A stretch of DNA of 32,304 nucleotides from Deltaproteobacteria bacterium (GCA_016929805.1 JAFGIB010000418.1:1-32304); one strand, 5' to 3'; positions 14,085-22,094 are shown, numbered from the stretch's first letter. Notes: generated from the letters alone by a model not told the origin. Made by a program: numbers and translations.

Positions 14085-16106
14085 TTATCCTCCACCTATC
14101 GAGCAGACTGGTGGAGATGCGCACACAAAACCCGACGCGCAATCTTCGTTGTCCTCGCAAGTGGTTCTGCACACGCCCGCGCCTTCGCAAGCGTATTCAT
14201 CGCACTCGTCGTTCAGGGTATCGTTAGCCGTTCCGTCGTCGTCCCAATCACAAACCGCGGCGGACCCGCTTCCCAATACCGCGCAAATATCTATTCGGTT
14301 GTAACTGTCGCCGCCCGCCGAGCAATAGTCGATGCCCGAATCGTTCGTTTCAATTCCGGTACAGACAGGAGACCCGCAAGCCGAGCTACACGCCGAGGTC
14401 TCCGTGTTACAACCGCCCGCGTGCGCGGTCAGATCTCCACAATCGCGGCAATCGCTCGGCTCGTCAGGCTCGCACCCCCCCTCCGAGCCTTGGCCTGATT
14501 GACAGATGTTATCCGCGTCAAGGACGTATCCACAACCGATATCGCAGACGTCGTCTCCGCACGCCGTGGCGCTCGAAGGCGCCTCGGGATCCCACACGCC
14601 GTTGTTACACACGCGATACCCGTCTCCTCCGGCACATTCCACCCATGCGTTAGCGCGCTGATGCGTCACGCTTCCTTCGCGATATACACAGCTCGTGGCG
14701 TCTTGTGCGCAAAAATTCCCTGAACCGCTCCAGTTCTCTCGGCAGTAATTGCTCGAGCAGTTGCCGTTACCGGAGCACGGACAGCCGTCTTCCGCTTTTT
14801 GTGCCCACGCGTTCGAGCCGGTACAGAATAAGCCGCCGACCTCTTCGCAAGGCACGCTGTGCTGCGCGAGGTCTGAATCGTCGGTAGCGATTGCGCCGCA
14901 GTCATAGAGCAAGCCGTTGTGGCAAAGGATCGAGCCGGAAACCGAACCGGTGGCTAAGACGGCGGCGTTGTAACAACAATTTCCAGCGCCACCGCTCTGC
15001 TCGAAATCCTCTCCCTGGTCATCTCCGCAGCACTTGCTGGTGGCGCCGGTTGCATTTGCCAGCCAGTTGTCGGCACTCAGACAGCCGGTACAGTAACTCG
15101 CGTTGTCATCCGAATCGTATTCTTCCTCGAAACACTCGTTACCGGCGCAGCCTCGAGCGACCCATTCACATCCACCGGACGAGCCGCAAGTGCCTTCGCA
15201 ATCACTCGACCCGCAGGAATCCTCAGCCCAGCTCCCGTCATCGCAGACCGCGCGACTGGTCGAGTCATAGCAATCGTCAGAGAAGTCCCCGTCATCATAA
15301 GAATCGCCGTCGTGCACGCAGTCGGATGGATCCGCGCACCACTCTCCTTCTCCATCGTGGTCCTCTTGGCACGCTCCGCTTAAACACTCGTTGTCGTTTT
15401 CACACTCGGAACCATTGGATTTTTTGGCCACGCAAGTGCCGTCACCGTCGCTGCTGTCGCACCAGCTATCTTCCATATCGGCGCAATCGTCGTCATCGCC
15501 GCAAGGCGCGCATTGCCCCACGGGTTCGTCTACGACGCTGGCGTCCTCGTCAGGCTCCAACCCGCCCTGGCAAAAGCCGCTTTCGCAGTCTTTATATGTG
15601 ATACAAGCCCGCCCGTTCTCGCACGCGGGACATCCTCCCCCGCAATCGAGATCGGTTTCGTCACCGTTGATGAGCCCGTCAATACACGCGGCCGCCACAC
15701 AAGCACCCTCGCCGTCGCATACCTCGCCGCCGTTTGAGTCACATCTAGCTCCCTTATCTTTATTGGCAACGCCGCATCGATTATCGATACAAGTCGCCTG
15801 CAGACAGTCGTTGCTCGGTTCACCGCAGTCGGCCGCTTCCGTACATTCCACCGCGGCATCCGCATCTCGACCTGAATCTATCGCCGAATCGTCACTTTTC
15901 GCGTCGCCTTCGGCATCCGCTTGGGCATCGAGATCGCCTTCGGCGCCCGTGTCCTCGGAAGGCTCCGACGTACCTGAATCGCGAGGCCCATCTAGAATTT
16001 TGCCGCGGTCGAATTCGGTTACGAGCTCGCAACCGGAATTCAAGTTGATTAGGGCTATGGCGGCAATCAATACCGTTGATAAGTAAAAAAACCTAAGCGC
16101 TTTCAT
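14085..16106 (-). CDS. Large Cys/Asp-rich secreted lipoprotein
   Basis: A 673-residue protein. The N-terminus is a lipoprotein-like signal peptide, with Cys26 after LNSG (a weak lipobox, Asn at -3). An acidic Asp/Ser/Glu/Ala-rich linker (about 35-88) is followed by nearly 600 residues packed with cysteines in short modules, for example CTEAADCGEPSNDC, CDGEGACVAAAC and CGGGCPACENGRAC; the last ones are CEDNEDCASGFVCASPPVC. This style of disulphide-rich, Asp-rich surface lipoprotein is common in Myxococcota (family knowledge). No catalytic motif is seen. A role as surface adhesin, ligand binder or structural coat is only inference. It is the first of five co-directional genes that include the ECF sigma factor, 115 bp upstream of the barrel-like gene. 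AGGAAG and GGAG precede the ATG. Confidence 0.85.
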   Translation of the reverse strand: MKALRFFYLSTVLIAAIALINLNSGCELVTEFDRGKILDGPRDSGTSEPSEDTGAEGDLDAQADAEGDAKSDDSAIDSGRDADAAVECTEAADCGEPSNDCLQATCIDNRCGVANKDKGARCDSNGGEVCDGEGACVAAACIDGLINGDETDLDCGGGCPACENGRACITYKDCESGFCQGGLEPDEDASVVDEPVGQCAPCGDDDDCADMEDSWCDSSDGDGTCVAKKSNGSECENDNECLSGACQEDHDGEGEWCADPSDCVHDGDSYDDGDFSDDCYDSTSRAVCDDGSWAEDSCGSSDCEGTCGSSGGCEWVARGCAGNECFEEEYDSDDNASYCTGCLSADNWLANATGATSKCCGDDQGEDFEQSGGAGNCCYNAAVLATGSVSGSILCHNGLLYDCGAIATDDSDLAQHSVPCEEVGGLFCTGSNAWAQKAEDGCPCSGNGNCSSNYCRENWSGSGNFCAQDATSCVYREGSVTHQRANAWVECAGGDGYRVCNNGVWDPEAPSSATACGDDVCDIGCGYVLDADNICQSGQGSEGGCEPDEPSDCRDCGDLTAHAGGCNTETSACSSACGSPVCTGIETNDSGIDYCSAGGDSYNRIDICAVLGSGSAAVCDWDDDGTANDTLNDECDEYACEGAGVCRTTCEDNEDCASGFVCASPPVCSIGGG

Positions 16107-16330
16107 CTCCGCTTCCTGTGTTTGAGTTTATCTAAAATGTTAGTATACGGGACAGTTATTCGTTTCGGTTATTGAGTAGATCATAGCGTCAAATCCGACC
16201 CTTTTTCTACCCATTTATCGGTTGATGGTATGTACATGTAGGCCCGTATCGTTCCTGTGCTTAGTGAACGCGACCCCGCGCTATCGTTCAGAAGGCAAAA
16301 AAAGGGTAAGCGTTTAGGCCTCAAACAAGT

Positions 16331-16612
16331 CGGCGACCAATTCGCCCGTAAAACCGAGCGTGCCTGAAGGGCCGGCGAGGATGGTACTCGCTGTAGCTGA
16401 CGGTTATCGGTGGAAACGTACAAAGCGGAGCGGACGCGAGTTCGCGAAGCTGTACGTTTCCAGCGGCAGTACACAGGGTCCGAAGGACCCGAGTACGCCG
16501 GCGCGAGGACCCTGGGGTGATTCGAATAGAATCGCCCCAGGGTCGATGCCGGTTTTACGGGATGAATTGGCCGCCGTCGTAGTCAAACAGCAGTATTCCC
16601 CTGAACGGTTAC
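16331..16612 (+). repeat. Structured dispersed repeat RE1, copy A (core 16425-16612)
   Basis: The core 16425-16612 matches the reverse complement of 32117-32304 without gaps at over 90% identity by eye. Internal structure: GGAAACGTACA (16412-16422) pairs with TGTACGTTTCC (16451-16461); GGGTCC-GAA-GGACCC at 16476-16490; and a 13-bp stem (16510-16522 with 16530-16542, one G-T wobble) with a 7-nt loop CGAATAG. The left part, 16331-16440, also resembles 18252-18375, so the element extends beyond the core. No ORF is shared, so this looks like a mobile non-coding or structured-RNA element. Confidence 0.85.
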
Positions 16613-16692
16613 GATTTTTCCGAGGACGAAAGCCGTTTGCGCACTCGCCCCACGCGCTCGCAACCGGATCGTGTATTTTGCGGAGAGTCCTA
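16613..16692 (+). repeat. Companion repeat R2, copy 1
   Basis: This 80-bp segment matches 23644-23722 in the same orientation at about 90% identity with one single-base gap (shared GATTTTTCCGAGGACGAAAG at the left end and TTTTGCGGAGAGTCCTA at the right end). It directly abuts RE1 copy A, whereas at the second site RE1 is absent, so R2 is an independent unit. Confidence 0.8.
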
Positions 16693-16703
16693 GGCGCTTT
16701 GCG

Positions 16704-16729
16704 CCGACGGATCTTTTACAACGTTAAGG
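16704..16729 (+). repeat. Short dispersed motif, copy 2 of 4
   Basis: CCGACGGATC, a T-run, then CAACGTTAAGG, ending two bases from the stop codon of the minus-strand SRPBCC gene. Related copies lie at 6525-6550 (minus strand), 18622-18646 and 27391-27414. Confidence 0.6.
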
Positions 16730-16730
16730 T

Positions 16731-18053
16731 CTAATTCGATTTCTTTTTGGAGCTCACCGTCGCTGTTTTGATCGACTTGACGCTCAATCGCTTCGCGGTC
16801 TTCTCGGCGCGCGTACGCAGTGATCGTATCACCATAATATCCGCTGCTGCCGTCAGCCCGTGCCCGATGTTAGGGTCTATAGAGATCAAGTATTCGAGCA
16901 GCCAAGTTGAATTCTTCATATCGAAACTGGTCCATCCGACCACGACCGAGGAGTTTTTCGCGAGTTGAGTGGTGTCGAACCGCCAGCGTCCGCCGCTTAA
17001 CGCTCCCGAAATCGCATCGATGGCGACGATATCTCCCTGCTGTTGTATCCGCATTTTACCCTCGACATCGACCAGCGGCAGATCAATCCCCCAATCGAAG
17101 TCAGCTCTTTCATCCTGATAGGAGACGACCTTGACATAGCTGCCCGGAACCAGCGCGGAACCAAAAGCGTGTACGTTCATCATGACGTCTTTAACCGTGA
17201 CTTTACCGATATTAATCCGACCCACCACCGTTATTTGGTTCAACTTCGCGCCGTGCATATCGAATAGCAGAAGATCGCCTCGGCCCAACAACGGCAGTAG
17301 TTTATCGATAACAAGATCGGGTTTGGCTAAATCAGGCGCTTTTTCTGGCCTCGGCACGTGGCCGGCGCGCCGTTCGACTTCCTGCTGTAACGACAACAGC
17401 GTCGAGCAACTCAAGAGGATATTCGCCGAACGGTTAATGCTATTGGACGCCACCGCCATCTCGCGCACCACGTAATTCGCCTTTCGCATGTCGAGGCGAA
17501 CCGAAATCGCGAGCAGAGACTTATTCGGCGCCACCGGCACAATTCGCATCGAAACCCGGCCTTGACCCAAATCCCCCGCGTTGCTGTCGATAGTGATGCG
17601 GTACCCGATATTCGGCCGATTCGCCGGGGGGGTATAGAGCGTCATGGTGTTGCGTCCGCGCAAACGAAATAGCGACAGCTTCCAAGACCAATCGTAGACC
17701 AGCGTCGCTCCGTGCTTACTAACCAATTTCACGCTGTCTATGGTTTTCATGAACTCGGGGTACGCTCGCGGATCAGAAATCAACTCGACGATTTTTGCGC
17801 TTGACGCGTTGACGTAAGTCGCCAGATTGATCGCCGGTAGCTCGTTTTTGCTGTTGTCTGCAAATTCGACAAGCGCCACCGGACCCTTTTCGAGATAGGG
17901 CGCGAGCACCATCAATTCGAGCGTACGCAGCCCGCGCAACGGGTCGGTGCGCGCGTCATGCCGCGTCGCTTTTTCGGCTCGCGCGGATGAGCACACGACC
18001 AACGCTAGCAAAGCGTATGCGAGCAACAAACGTGTCAAACGGTAGATAGACAT
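16731..18053 (-). CDS. Secreted SRPBCC/START-like domain protein
   Basis: From the ATG at 18053, 440 residues with a clear Sec signal peptide (RLTRLLLAYALLALVVCSSARA). Residues about 75-240 read like an SRPBCC/polyketide-cyclase (START-like) hydrophobic-ligand domain (INLATYVNASSAKIVELISDPRAYPEFMKTIDSVKLV...DWSWKLSLFRLRGRNTMTLYTPP). A second region (about 260-400) may be another copy or a related lipid-binding fold (ITVVGRINIGKVTVKDVMMNVHAFGSALVPGSYVKVV), followed by a basic Lys-rich tail (SSKKKSN). The upstream in-frame ATG at 18089 would place 12 residues before the signal peptide and is less likely. It probably binds lipids or other hydrophobic molecules in the periplasm or at the cell surface; no ligand can be named. 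It stands alone, flanked on both sides by repeat-filled gaps. Confidence 0.75.
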   Translation of the reverse strand: MSIYRLTRLLLAYALLALVVCSSARAEKATRHDARTDPLRGLRTLELMVLAPYLEKGPVALVEFADNSKNELPAINLATYVNASSAKIVELISDPRAYPEFMKTIDSVKLVSKHGATLVYDWSWKLSLFRLRGRNTMTLYTPPANRPNIGYRITIDSNAGDLGQGRVSMRIVPVAPNKSLLAISVRLDMRKANYVVREMAVASNSINRSANILLSCSTLLSLQQEVERRAGHVPRPEKAPDLAKPDLVIDKLLPLLGRGDLLLFDMHGAKLNQITVVGRINIGKVTVKDVMMNVHAFGSALVPGSYVKVVSYQDERADFDWGIDLPLVDVEGKMRIQQQGDIVAIDAISGALSGGRWRFDTTQLAKNSSVVVGWTSFDMKNSTWLLEYLISIDPNIGHGLTAAADIMVIRSLRTRAEKTAKRLSVKSIKTATVSSKKKSN

Positions 18054-18832
18054 ACATACCTTGGACGGACCGATAAGATAAAAACTCAATGCATAAACCT
18101 ATGCTTCGTGTTGCATCGTATTAGCGGTTTTAAAACAACTTATGACAGAAAGGGTCTTGATGCCACCGATCGACTTGACCGTATGTAATCAGAGACCATA
18201 CACCTTTCTGATGATACCTGGACGAAAGAAGAGCTAGCCCGAGTAACGAGGCGGCGGCGAATTCGCGCGTGAGAGCAATCTCGTGCGCACGGTCGGCGAA
18301 CGGGGTACTTGTAGTACCTGACGAAGCCGCTCCTAGATCGCGTTTTCGTTGGATACGTAAAGAGCGAAGCGAGACATCTCAAGATGGAGATTTCCCGTCG
18401 CTTTTATCTCTTCGAAATAACAGTTCGCGACGATTCGGTACCACTTTTTTAGGAAAACACCTTACCTTTGTAAAAAACGTTGAGCGGAAACGCGAAAATA
18501 GCGATGACATAAGGGTGCGCGGAGCTTTTATTGGCCGCAGCTTAGTAGACCCTAAGTGAGGTCCAACAAGAGTGAGCACGCCCTTAGTTCACGATATTTT
18601 TAGCGAGCGAAGCGCTTTACGCCGACGGAGTTTTTTGCAACTAAGGGACACTATGAGAGGTTCCAAATGGCCCGAATGCCGCCGATTTTATGGAACGAAT
18701 GAGCCGCCGTCGTAATCGTGGCAATACTTCAGCGAACGCTCACCAAAAAGAATCCCTTGGCTCAATTCAATATGCGCGATAGATATCGTACATCTGGATG
18801 GATCGCCGAGCATCTAACCCCATCGTCACGTT
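18054..18832. other. Intergenic region with a broken repeat copy
   Basis: A 779-bp divergent gap between the SRPBCC protein and NAD kinase. It holds a degenerate RE1-like segment (about 18252-18375), a short motif copy (18603-18646) and a second RE1-like segment (about 18665-18735), separated by about 290 bp not shared with RE1. Open frames at 18269-18559 (+) and 18379-18579 (-) have no ribosome-binding site or recognisable protein character. I cannot place a convincing NAD kinase promoter. Confidence 0.6.
18252..18735 (+). repeat. Degenerate, interrupted RE1-like copy
   Basis: 18252-18375 aligns with 16331-16440 (shared landmarks AATTCGC.CGT, CGGCGA, GGTACT, CTGACG, then TCG.TGGA.ACGTA and AGCG.AGCG). 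18665-18735 aligns with about 16530-16605 (GCCG..TTTTA, GCCGCCGTCGTA, GAACG). Between them, where copy A has about 90 bp, there are about 290 bp including a dispersed-motif copy at 18603-18646. This suggests insertion into an old RE1 copy. Similarity is patchy and judged by eye. Confidence 0.5.
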
Positions 18833-19738
18833 ATGATTTGCGGATTGAAAAAATCGAAAAACCGTGCGCCTAGAGTGCTGGTAATCTATAAGAAATCGCT
18901 TGTTCAGATCTACATTCGCGAGCGTAAGAATGTGAGGATCCGGAGGTTATTAGAGGAAGGCGGCCCGATCGCGAAGCGGCTTCATCGCGCTCATAAGGAG
19001 CATGTCGATAGTTTAGAAGAGGCAAAAAACGCGCTGAAAACGCTAGGCGCTCGCGCGGTGTTTAGATATCGAAGCGATCTTAGCAACGCGGGTGAATTCG
19101 ACCTGGTGGTTACGCTAGGCGGCGACGGCACGCTGTTATGGGCTTCGCATCTCGTCGGAAGTGACGTTCCTATAGTCGCCATTAATACCTCGCCGGCCGA
19201 TAGCGTTGGACACTTCTGCGCGGGCACGAAAGACAACCTCGTAGAGGTACTCGGCGACGCGATTTCTGGAAAATTGAAAGAGACGCGTTTGTTTCGTATG
19301 CGCGTGGAGGTTGACGGTGACGTCGTTACCAATCGCGTGCTTAACGATGCCCTTTTTTGCCACAAGTGCCCAGCGGCGACCACCCGCTACCTCATCCGAG
19401 TCGCGAACCGCCACGAGGAACATAAATCGAGCGGGATTTGGATTGGACCAGCGGCGGGTTCTACCGGAGCACAACGATCGGCCGGCGGTCGAATTCTTCC
19501 CAAAAGCTCAAAACGGCTGCAGTTTGTAGTGCGCGAACTCTGTCTCCCAAACAATTCAGGGTTACAGTTGCGACGCGGTTTTATCGAGCCCGGACAGTCC
19601 TTCCATATTCAAAGTCGAATCCGCGCGGGGCATCTCTATATCGACGGACCGCATCTCGCCCGGGGCGTCGGTATGGGCTCGGAGCTGAGTATGCGTAGTT
19701 CGGATGAACCGCTGGTTTTGCTGGGGTTCTCCCATTAG
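18833..19738 (+). CDS. nadK: NAD kinase
   Basis: A 301-residue ATP-NAD kinase that phosphorylates NAD+ to NADP+. The diagnostic GGDGT motif is at residues 96-100 (VVTLGGDGTLLWASHLV), followed by NTSPADSVGHF where many NAD kinases have NxGxLGF. ND at 171-172 (LNDALF) occupies the position of the usual NE motif, and GST at 209-211 sits in WIGPAAGSTGAQRSAGG, where the common sequence is STPTGSTAY. The replacement of STPTGSTAY and NxGxLGF marks a divergent branch resembling organellar or atypical kinases more than the standard bacterial form. The N-terminus lacks a visible ribosome-binding site. The next gene starts 7 nt after the stop. Confidence 0.87.
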   Translation: MICGLKKSKNRAPRVLVIYKKSLVQIYIRERKNVRIRRLLEEGGPIAKRLHRAHKEHVDSLEEAKNALKTLGARAVFRYRSDLSNAGEFDLVVTLGGDGTLLWASHLVGSDVPIVAINTSPADSVGHFCAGTKDNLVEVLGDAISGKLKETRLFRMRVEVDGDVVTNRVLNDALFCHKCPAATTRYLIRVANRHEEHKSSGIWIGPAAGSTGAQRSAGGRILPKSSKRLQFVVRELCLPNNSGLQLRRGFIEPGQSFHIQSRIRAGHLYIDGPHLARGVGMGSELSMRSSDEPLVLLGFSH

Positions 19739-19745
19739 GTTTAAC

Positions 19746-20342
19746 GTGAAACGGTTGCATTCGTTTTCGGGTATCTTGCCGCTGAGTGTTTATCTGATCT
19801 ACCATTTATGGGTTAATTGGGCGGCTTTATACAGCCGCGAGCGATGGGTCGACCGCGTCACTTGGATCGAATCCCACTGCGAACCAACGGTTGAAATCCT
19901 CTTTTTTCTCTCTTTGACGCTGCACGTTTTTTTGGGTTTAGGCCGAAAGATCGAATCGGACCACCCGTTGTTTGTTTCCACGAGCCTGCGTCGAATACAA
20001 AGAACAACAGGATTCGCGAGCCTGCTGTTTATCGGATTACACCTCTTTCACCTTTGGCCCTTGAGATCGGGCCCGCAGCAAACGGTTCGAGACTCGTACG
20101 CGGCTCTGTGGTCGGGCCTGTCGGAGCCGGGATGTCTCGCGCTTTATCTCGTTGGCATTACCGTGGTTTATTTTCATTTTGCGCACGGATTATCACGGGC
20201 CGCGGTTTCCTGGGGCCTGATATCGAGCGAAAGGTCTTTACGCGCCGTCTATTACGCTGTTAGTGTCGTGGGGATTGGGTTGTGGGGCTTGACCTTGCAT
20301 CTGCTCGGACACTTTGCAACCGGACAAGGACTTTTTGGATGA
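19746..20342 (+). CDS. Cytochrome b558-like membrane protein (SdhC/FrdC type), no partner subunits nearby
   Basis: With the GTG at 19746 (AGG 6 nt upstream), 198 residues and about five membrane helices. The opening RLHSFSGILPLSVYLIYHLWVNWAAL and histidines in successive helices (YHLW, TLHVFLGLG, GLHLFHLW, YFHFAHGLSRA) match the di-heme cytochrome b558 subunit of succinate dehydrogenase/fumarate reductase (Bacillus-type SdhC). The alternative ATG at 19704 lies inside nadK and adds residues unlike the family. No flavoprotein or iron-sulfur subunit gene is in the window, so either sdhAB is encoded elsewhere or the protein has another partner. The gap to the permease gene is 6 nt, suggesting one transcript with nadK. 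Confidence 0.75.
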   Translation: MKRLHSFSGILPLSVYLIYHLWVNWAALYSRERWVDRVTWIESHCEPTVEILFFLSLTLHVFLGLGRKIESDHPLFVSTSLRRIQRTTGFASLLFIGLHLFHLWPLRSGPQQTVRDSYAALWSGLSEPGCLALYLVGITVVYFHFAHGLSRAAVSWGLISSERSLRAVYYAVSVVGIGLWGLTLHLLGHFATGQGLFG

Positions 20343-20348
20343 TAGATC

Positions 20349-21278
20349 ATGGGTAAAATAGCGGCGGTCGCCATCAACACCTTTCGGGAGGCAGTGCGGG
20401 ATCGCGTGCTATACGGGCTGGTGGGTGTCGCCTTATTCGTCCTCTTTCTCACCTTGGCATTAGCCGAGCTTTCTTTACATCAGGAGCGGCGCATCGTATT
20501 GGATATCGGACTCGCCTCCATCTCTCTATTTTCGGTTGTGGTTTCCGTCTTTCTAGGTTCTTCGCTGCTTTATAAAGAAATCGAAAGAAAGACGCTTTAC
20601 GTGGTGCTGCCGAAGCCGGTAGAGCGGTATCAATTTCTATTGGGTAAGTACCTGGGCATCACGCTGACCGCGGGCGTATTTATCGCTATTATGGGCGCGG
20701 TTCAGCTTTGGCTTACGGCGGTTCAAGCAGGTGTTGCGAAAACGTTTACCCTGACCGCGCTCGGCGGTTTGCCGGCGTTGCTTTTACTATGCGTGTGGCG
20801 CGCTCGCGACCGAACCGCGGTCGTGGTCCCGTGGTCTCTATTTACTCTGGCCGTGTGCACGGCGATAGCTATGAAAGCGGATGTCCCGCTTTTTCCCCTG
20901 CTGTCGGCCTTGGCACTGGTCGTCGGCGAGGTGTTGGTCGTCACCGCCGTGGCGCTGTTGTTTTCGGCTTTTTCCACGCCCTTTCTCACGGCTTTATTTA
21001 CCGCGGGATTGTGGCTCGTGGGCCGATCGGCGGATAGCATGGCGACCATGAAATCTAAGGTCCTAAGTACGTCTATCAAAGACGCTTTGAAAGCGTTGGT
21101 TCATATTATCCCCAACTTCAATTTGTTCGTACCCGGACAACATACCTTGGAGAATCAAATAGACGGGTCGGCCGGTCCGTTGGCGTACGTGCTGACGTCG
21201 CTCGGGTACGCGGTGGTGTATTCGACGTTGTTAGTGGCTCTAGCGGCGTTCATCTTTCGACGACGCGACTTATTGTAA
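20349..21278 (+). CDS. ABC-2 type transporter permease (NosY-like)
   Basis: A 309-residue integral membrane protein with about six helices. The N-terminus IAAVAINTFREAVRDRVLYGLVG and the segment FLGSSLLYKEIERKTLYVVLPKPVERYQFLLGKYLGI are typical of ABC-2 family permeases of the COG1277/NosY type (export or membrane-assembly transporters). No ATPase gene lies next to it, so the nucleotide-binding partner must be encoded elsewhere. It is sandwiched between a cytochrome b-like protein and a small membrane protein with near-zero spacing (the TAA stop shares its final A with the next ATG), so the group is probably one operon. Substrate unknown. Confidence 0.85.
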   Translation: MGKIAAVAINTFREAVRDRVLYGLVGVALFVLFLTLALAELSLHQERRIVLDIGLASISLFSVVVSVFLGSSLLYKEIERKTLYVVLPKPVERYQFLLGKYLGITLTAGVFIAIMGAVQLWLTAVQAGVAKTFTLTALGGLPALLLLCVWRARDRTAVVVPWSLFTLAVCTAIAMKADVPLFPLLSALALVVGEVLVVTAVALLFSAFSTPFLTALFTAGLWLVGRSADSMATMKSKVLSTSIKDALKALVHIIPNFNLFVPGQHTLENQIDGSAGPLAYVLTSLGYAVVYSTLLVALAAFIFRRRDLL

Positions 21279-21937
21279 TGAAGGCGCAAACCCATCGATT
21301 GCGAACGCTTCTTCGAGTCGTCTCGGTAGCCGCTGTGTTCCTGGCCGCGTTGAGCGCTCGCGTTGTTATCTCCTCTCGAAGTGAGCTCTTACAAGCACAA
21401 CAACTACGCCAAAAGGGTGATCTCCCGGCGTCGGTCGTACACTTTCGTCGAGCGGCTCGTTGGTATGTTCCGGGTAGCCCTTACCACGTGCAAGCGCTAT
21501 CGGAATTGGCTGAAATCGCTCACCAGGCCGAGCAACGACAAGACCCGGCGCTCGCCTTGACCTCTTATCGCGCGATTCGCTCGGCCATCATGTCGATACG
21601 AAGTTTTTTTACGCCGGAGCTTAGCCGGCTGAACGCCGCCAATCGCAGGATCGCCGAGCTCGTGGCCTCGGCCCCAGCGCCGCCGATCGATGCCGGAAAA
21701 TCGCGCGAAACGCTGCGAGAAGAACACCTGGCGTTACTCGAAGCACAGCACGGGCCGGACATTTTTTGGACCTGCGTACTGTTGTTGGGGTTTGTCGCTT
21801 GGGTTGGCGGCGCATTTGTTTTTTCTATTCGCGCGATCGATGAAGCCGATAGTTTTGTTTGGACCGAGGCGCGACGTTGGGGTACGGTGATCGTAATTGG
21901 TTTTGGCTTGTTTATTTTAGGGATGAGCTTGGCTTGA
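21278..21937 (+). CDS. Membrane protein with helical (TPR-like) periplasmic domain
   Basis: A 219-residue protein. An N-terminal membrane helix (LLRVVSVAAVFLAALSARVVI) is followed by a helical soluble region with TPR-like spacing (LLQAQQLRQKGDLPASVVHFRRAARWYVPGSPYHVQALSELAEIAHQAEQ), then two C-terminal helices (FWTCVLLLGFVAWVGGAFVFSI and WGTVIVIGFGLFILGMSLA). I do not recognise a named family. Its ATG overlaps the permease stop by one base, implying coupled translation and a role with that transporter (inference). A GC-rich hairpin follows its stop. Confidence 0.75.
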   Translation: MKAQTHRLRTLLRVVSVAAVFLAALSARVVISSRSELLQAQQLRQKGDLPASVVHFRRAARWYVPGSPYHVQALSELAEIAHQAEQRQDPALALTSYRAIRSAIMSIRSFFTPELSRLNAANRRIAELVASAPAPPIDAGKSRETLREEHLALLEAQHGPDIFWTCVLLLGFVAWVGGAFVFSIRAIDEADSFVWTEARRWGTVIVIGFGLFILGMSLA

Positions 21938-21961
21938 ATAGAATATTCGATATAATGAAAT

Positions 21962-21993
21962 CGCCCCGCGTTTTAATACGAAGACGCGGGGCG
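21962..21993. terminator. GC-rich hairpin between convergent genes
   Basis: CGCCCCGCGT (21962-21971) and ACGCGGGGCG (21984-21993) form a perfect 10-bp stem with a 12-nt loop, 25 nt after the small membrane protein's stop. Neither side has a long U-run, so termination is likely but not textbook. Confidence 0.6.
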
Positions 21994-22094
21994 AGAAGCG
22001 TCGAGGACGATAGCGTGTCCGACGGCGTTTAGCTCTCGACTTTCAAGCGCCGTTCTTTAGGCGTTTGCCGATTCGAAGCCGTGAGAGAAGTAAC

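Larger units (their letters stand above)
16107..16730. other. Intergenic region filled by dispersed repeats
   Basis: A 624-bp gap between the SRPBCC gene and the Cys-rich lipoprotein. The left 220 bp should hold the lipoprotein promoter (TATACT lies about 40 nt upstream of its start on the minus strand, but I see no good -35). From about 16331 to 16729 it is continuous repeat sequence: the 188-bp element with its left extension, the 80-bp companion repeat and the short CAACGTTAAGG motif. An ORF at 16360-16734 crosses three different repeats and I do not consider it a gene. Confidence 0.7.

Noticed and set aside
14891..16086. Long plus-strand ORFs (about 230 codons each) opposite the Cys-rich lipoprotein
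   Set aside because: They are Arg/Ser/Pro-rich antisense shadows of a biased Cys/Asp/Gly coding sequence, without signal peptide, ribosome-binding site or family character.
16360..16734. 124-codon plus-strand ORF in the repeat-filled gap
   Set aside because: It runs across RE1, R2 and the short motif, three independently repeated DNA units, and has no ribosome-binding site; openness is likely incidental.
18269..18559. 96-codon plus-strand ORF upstream of NAD kinase
   Set aside because: Part of it overlaps the degenerate RE1 copy; there is no protein-like composition or start signal.
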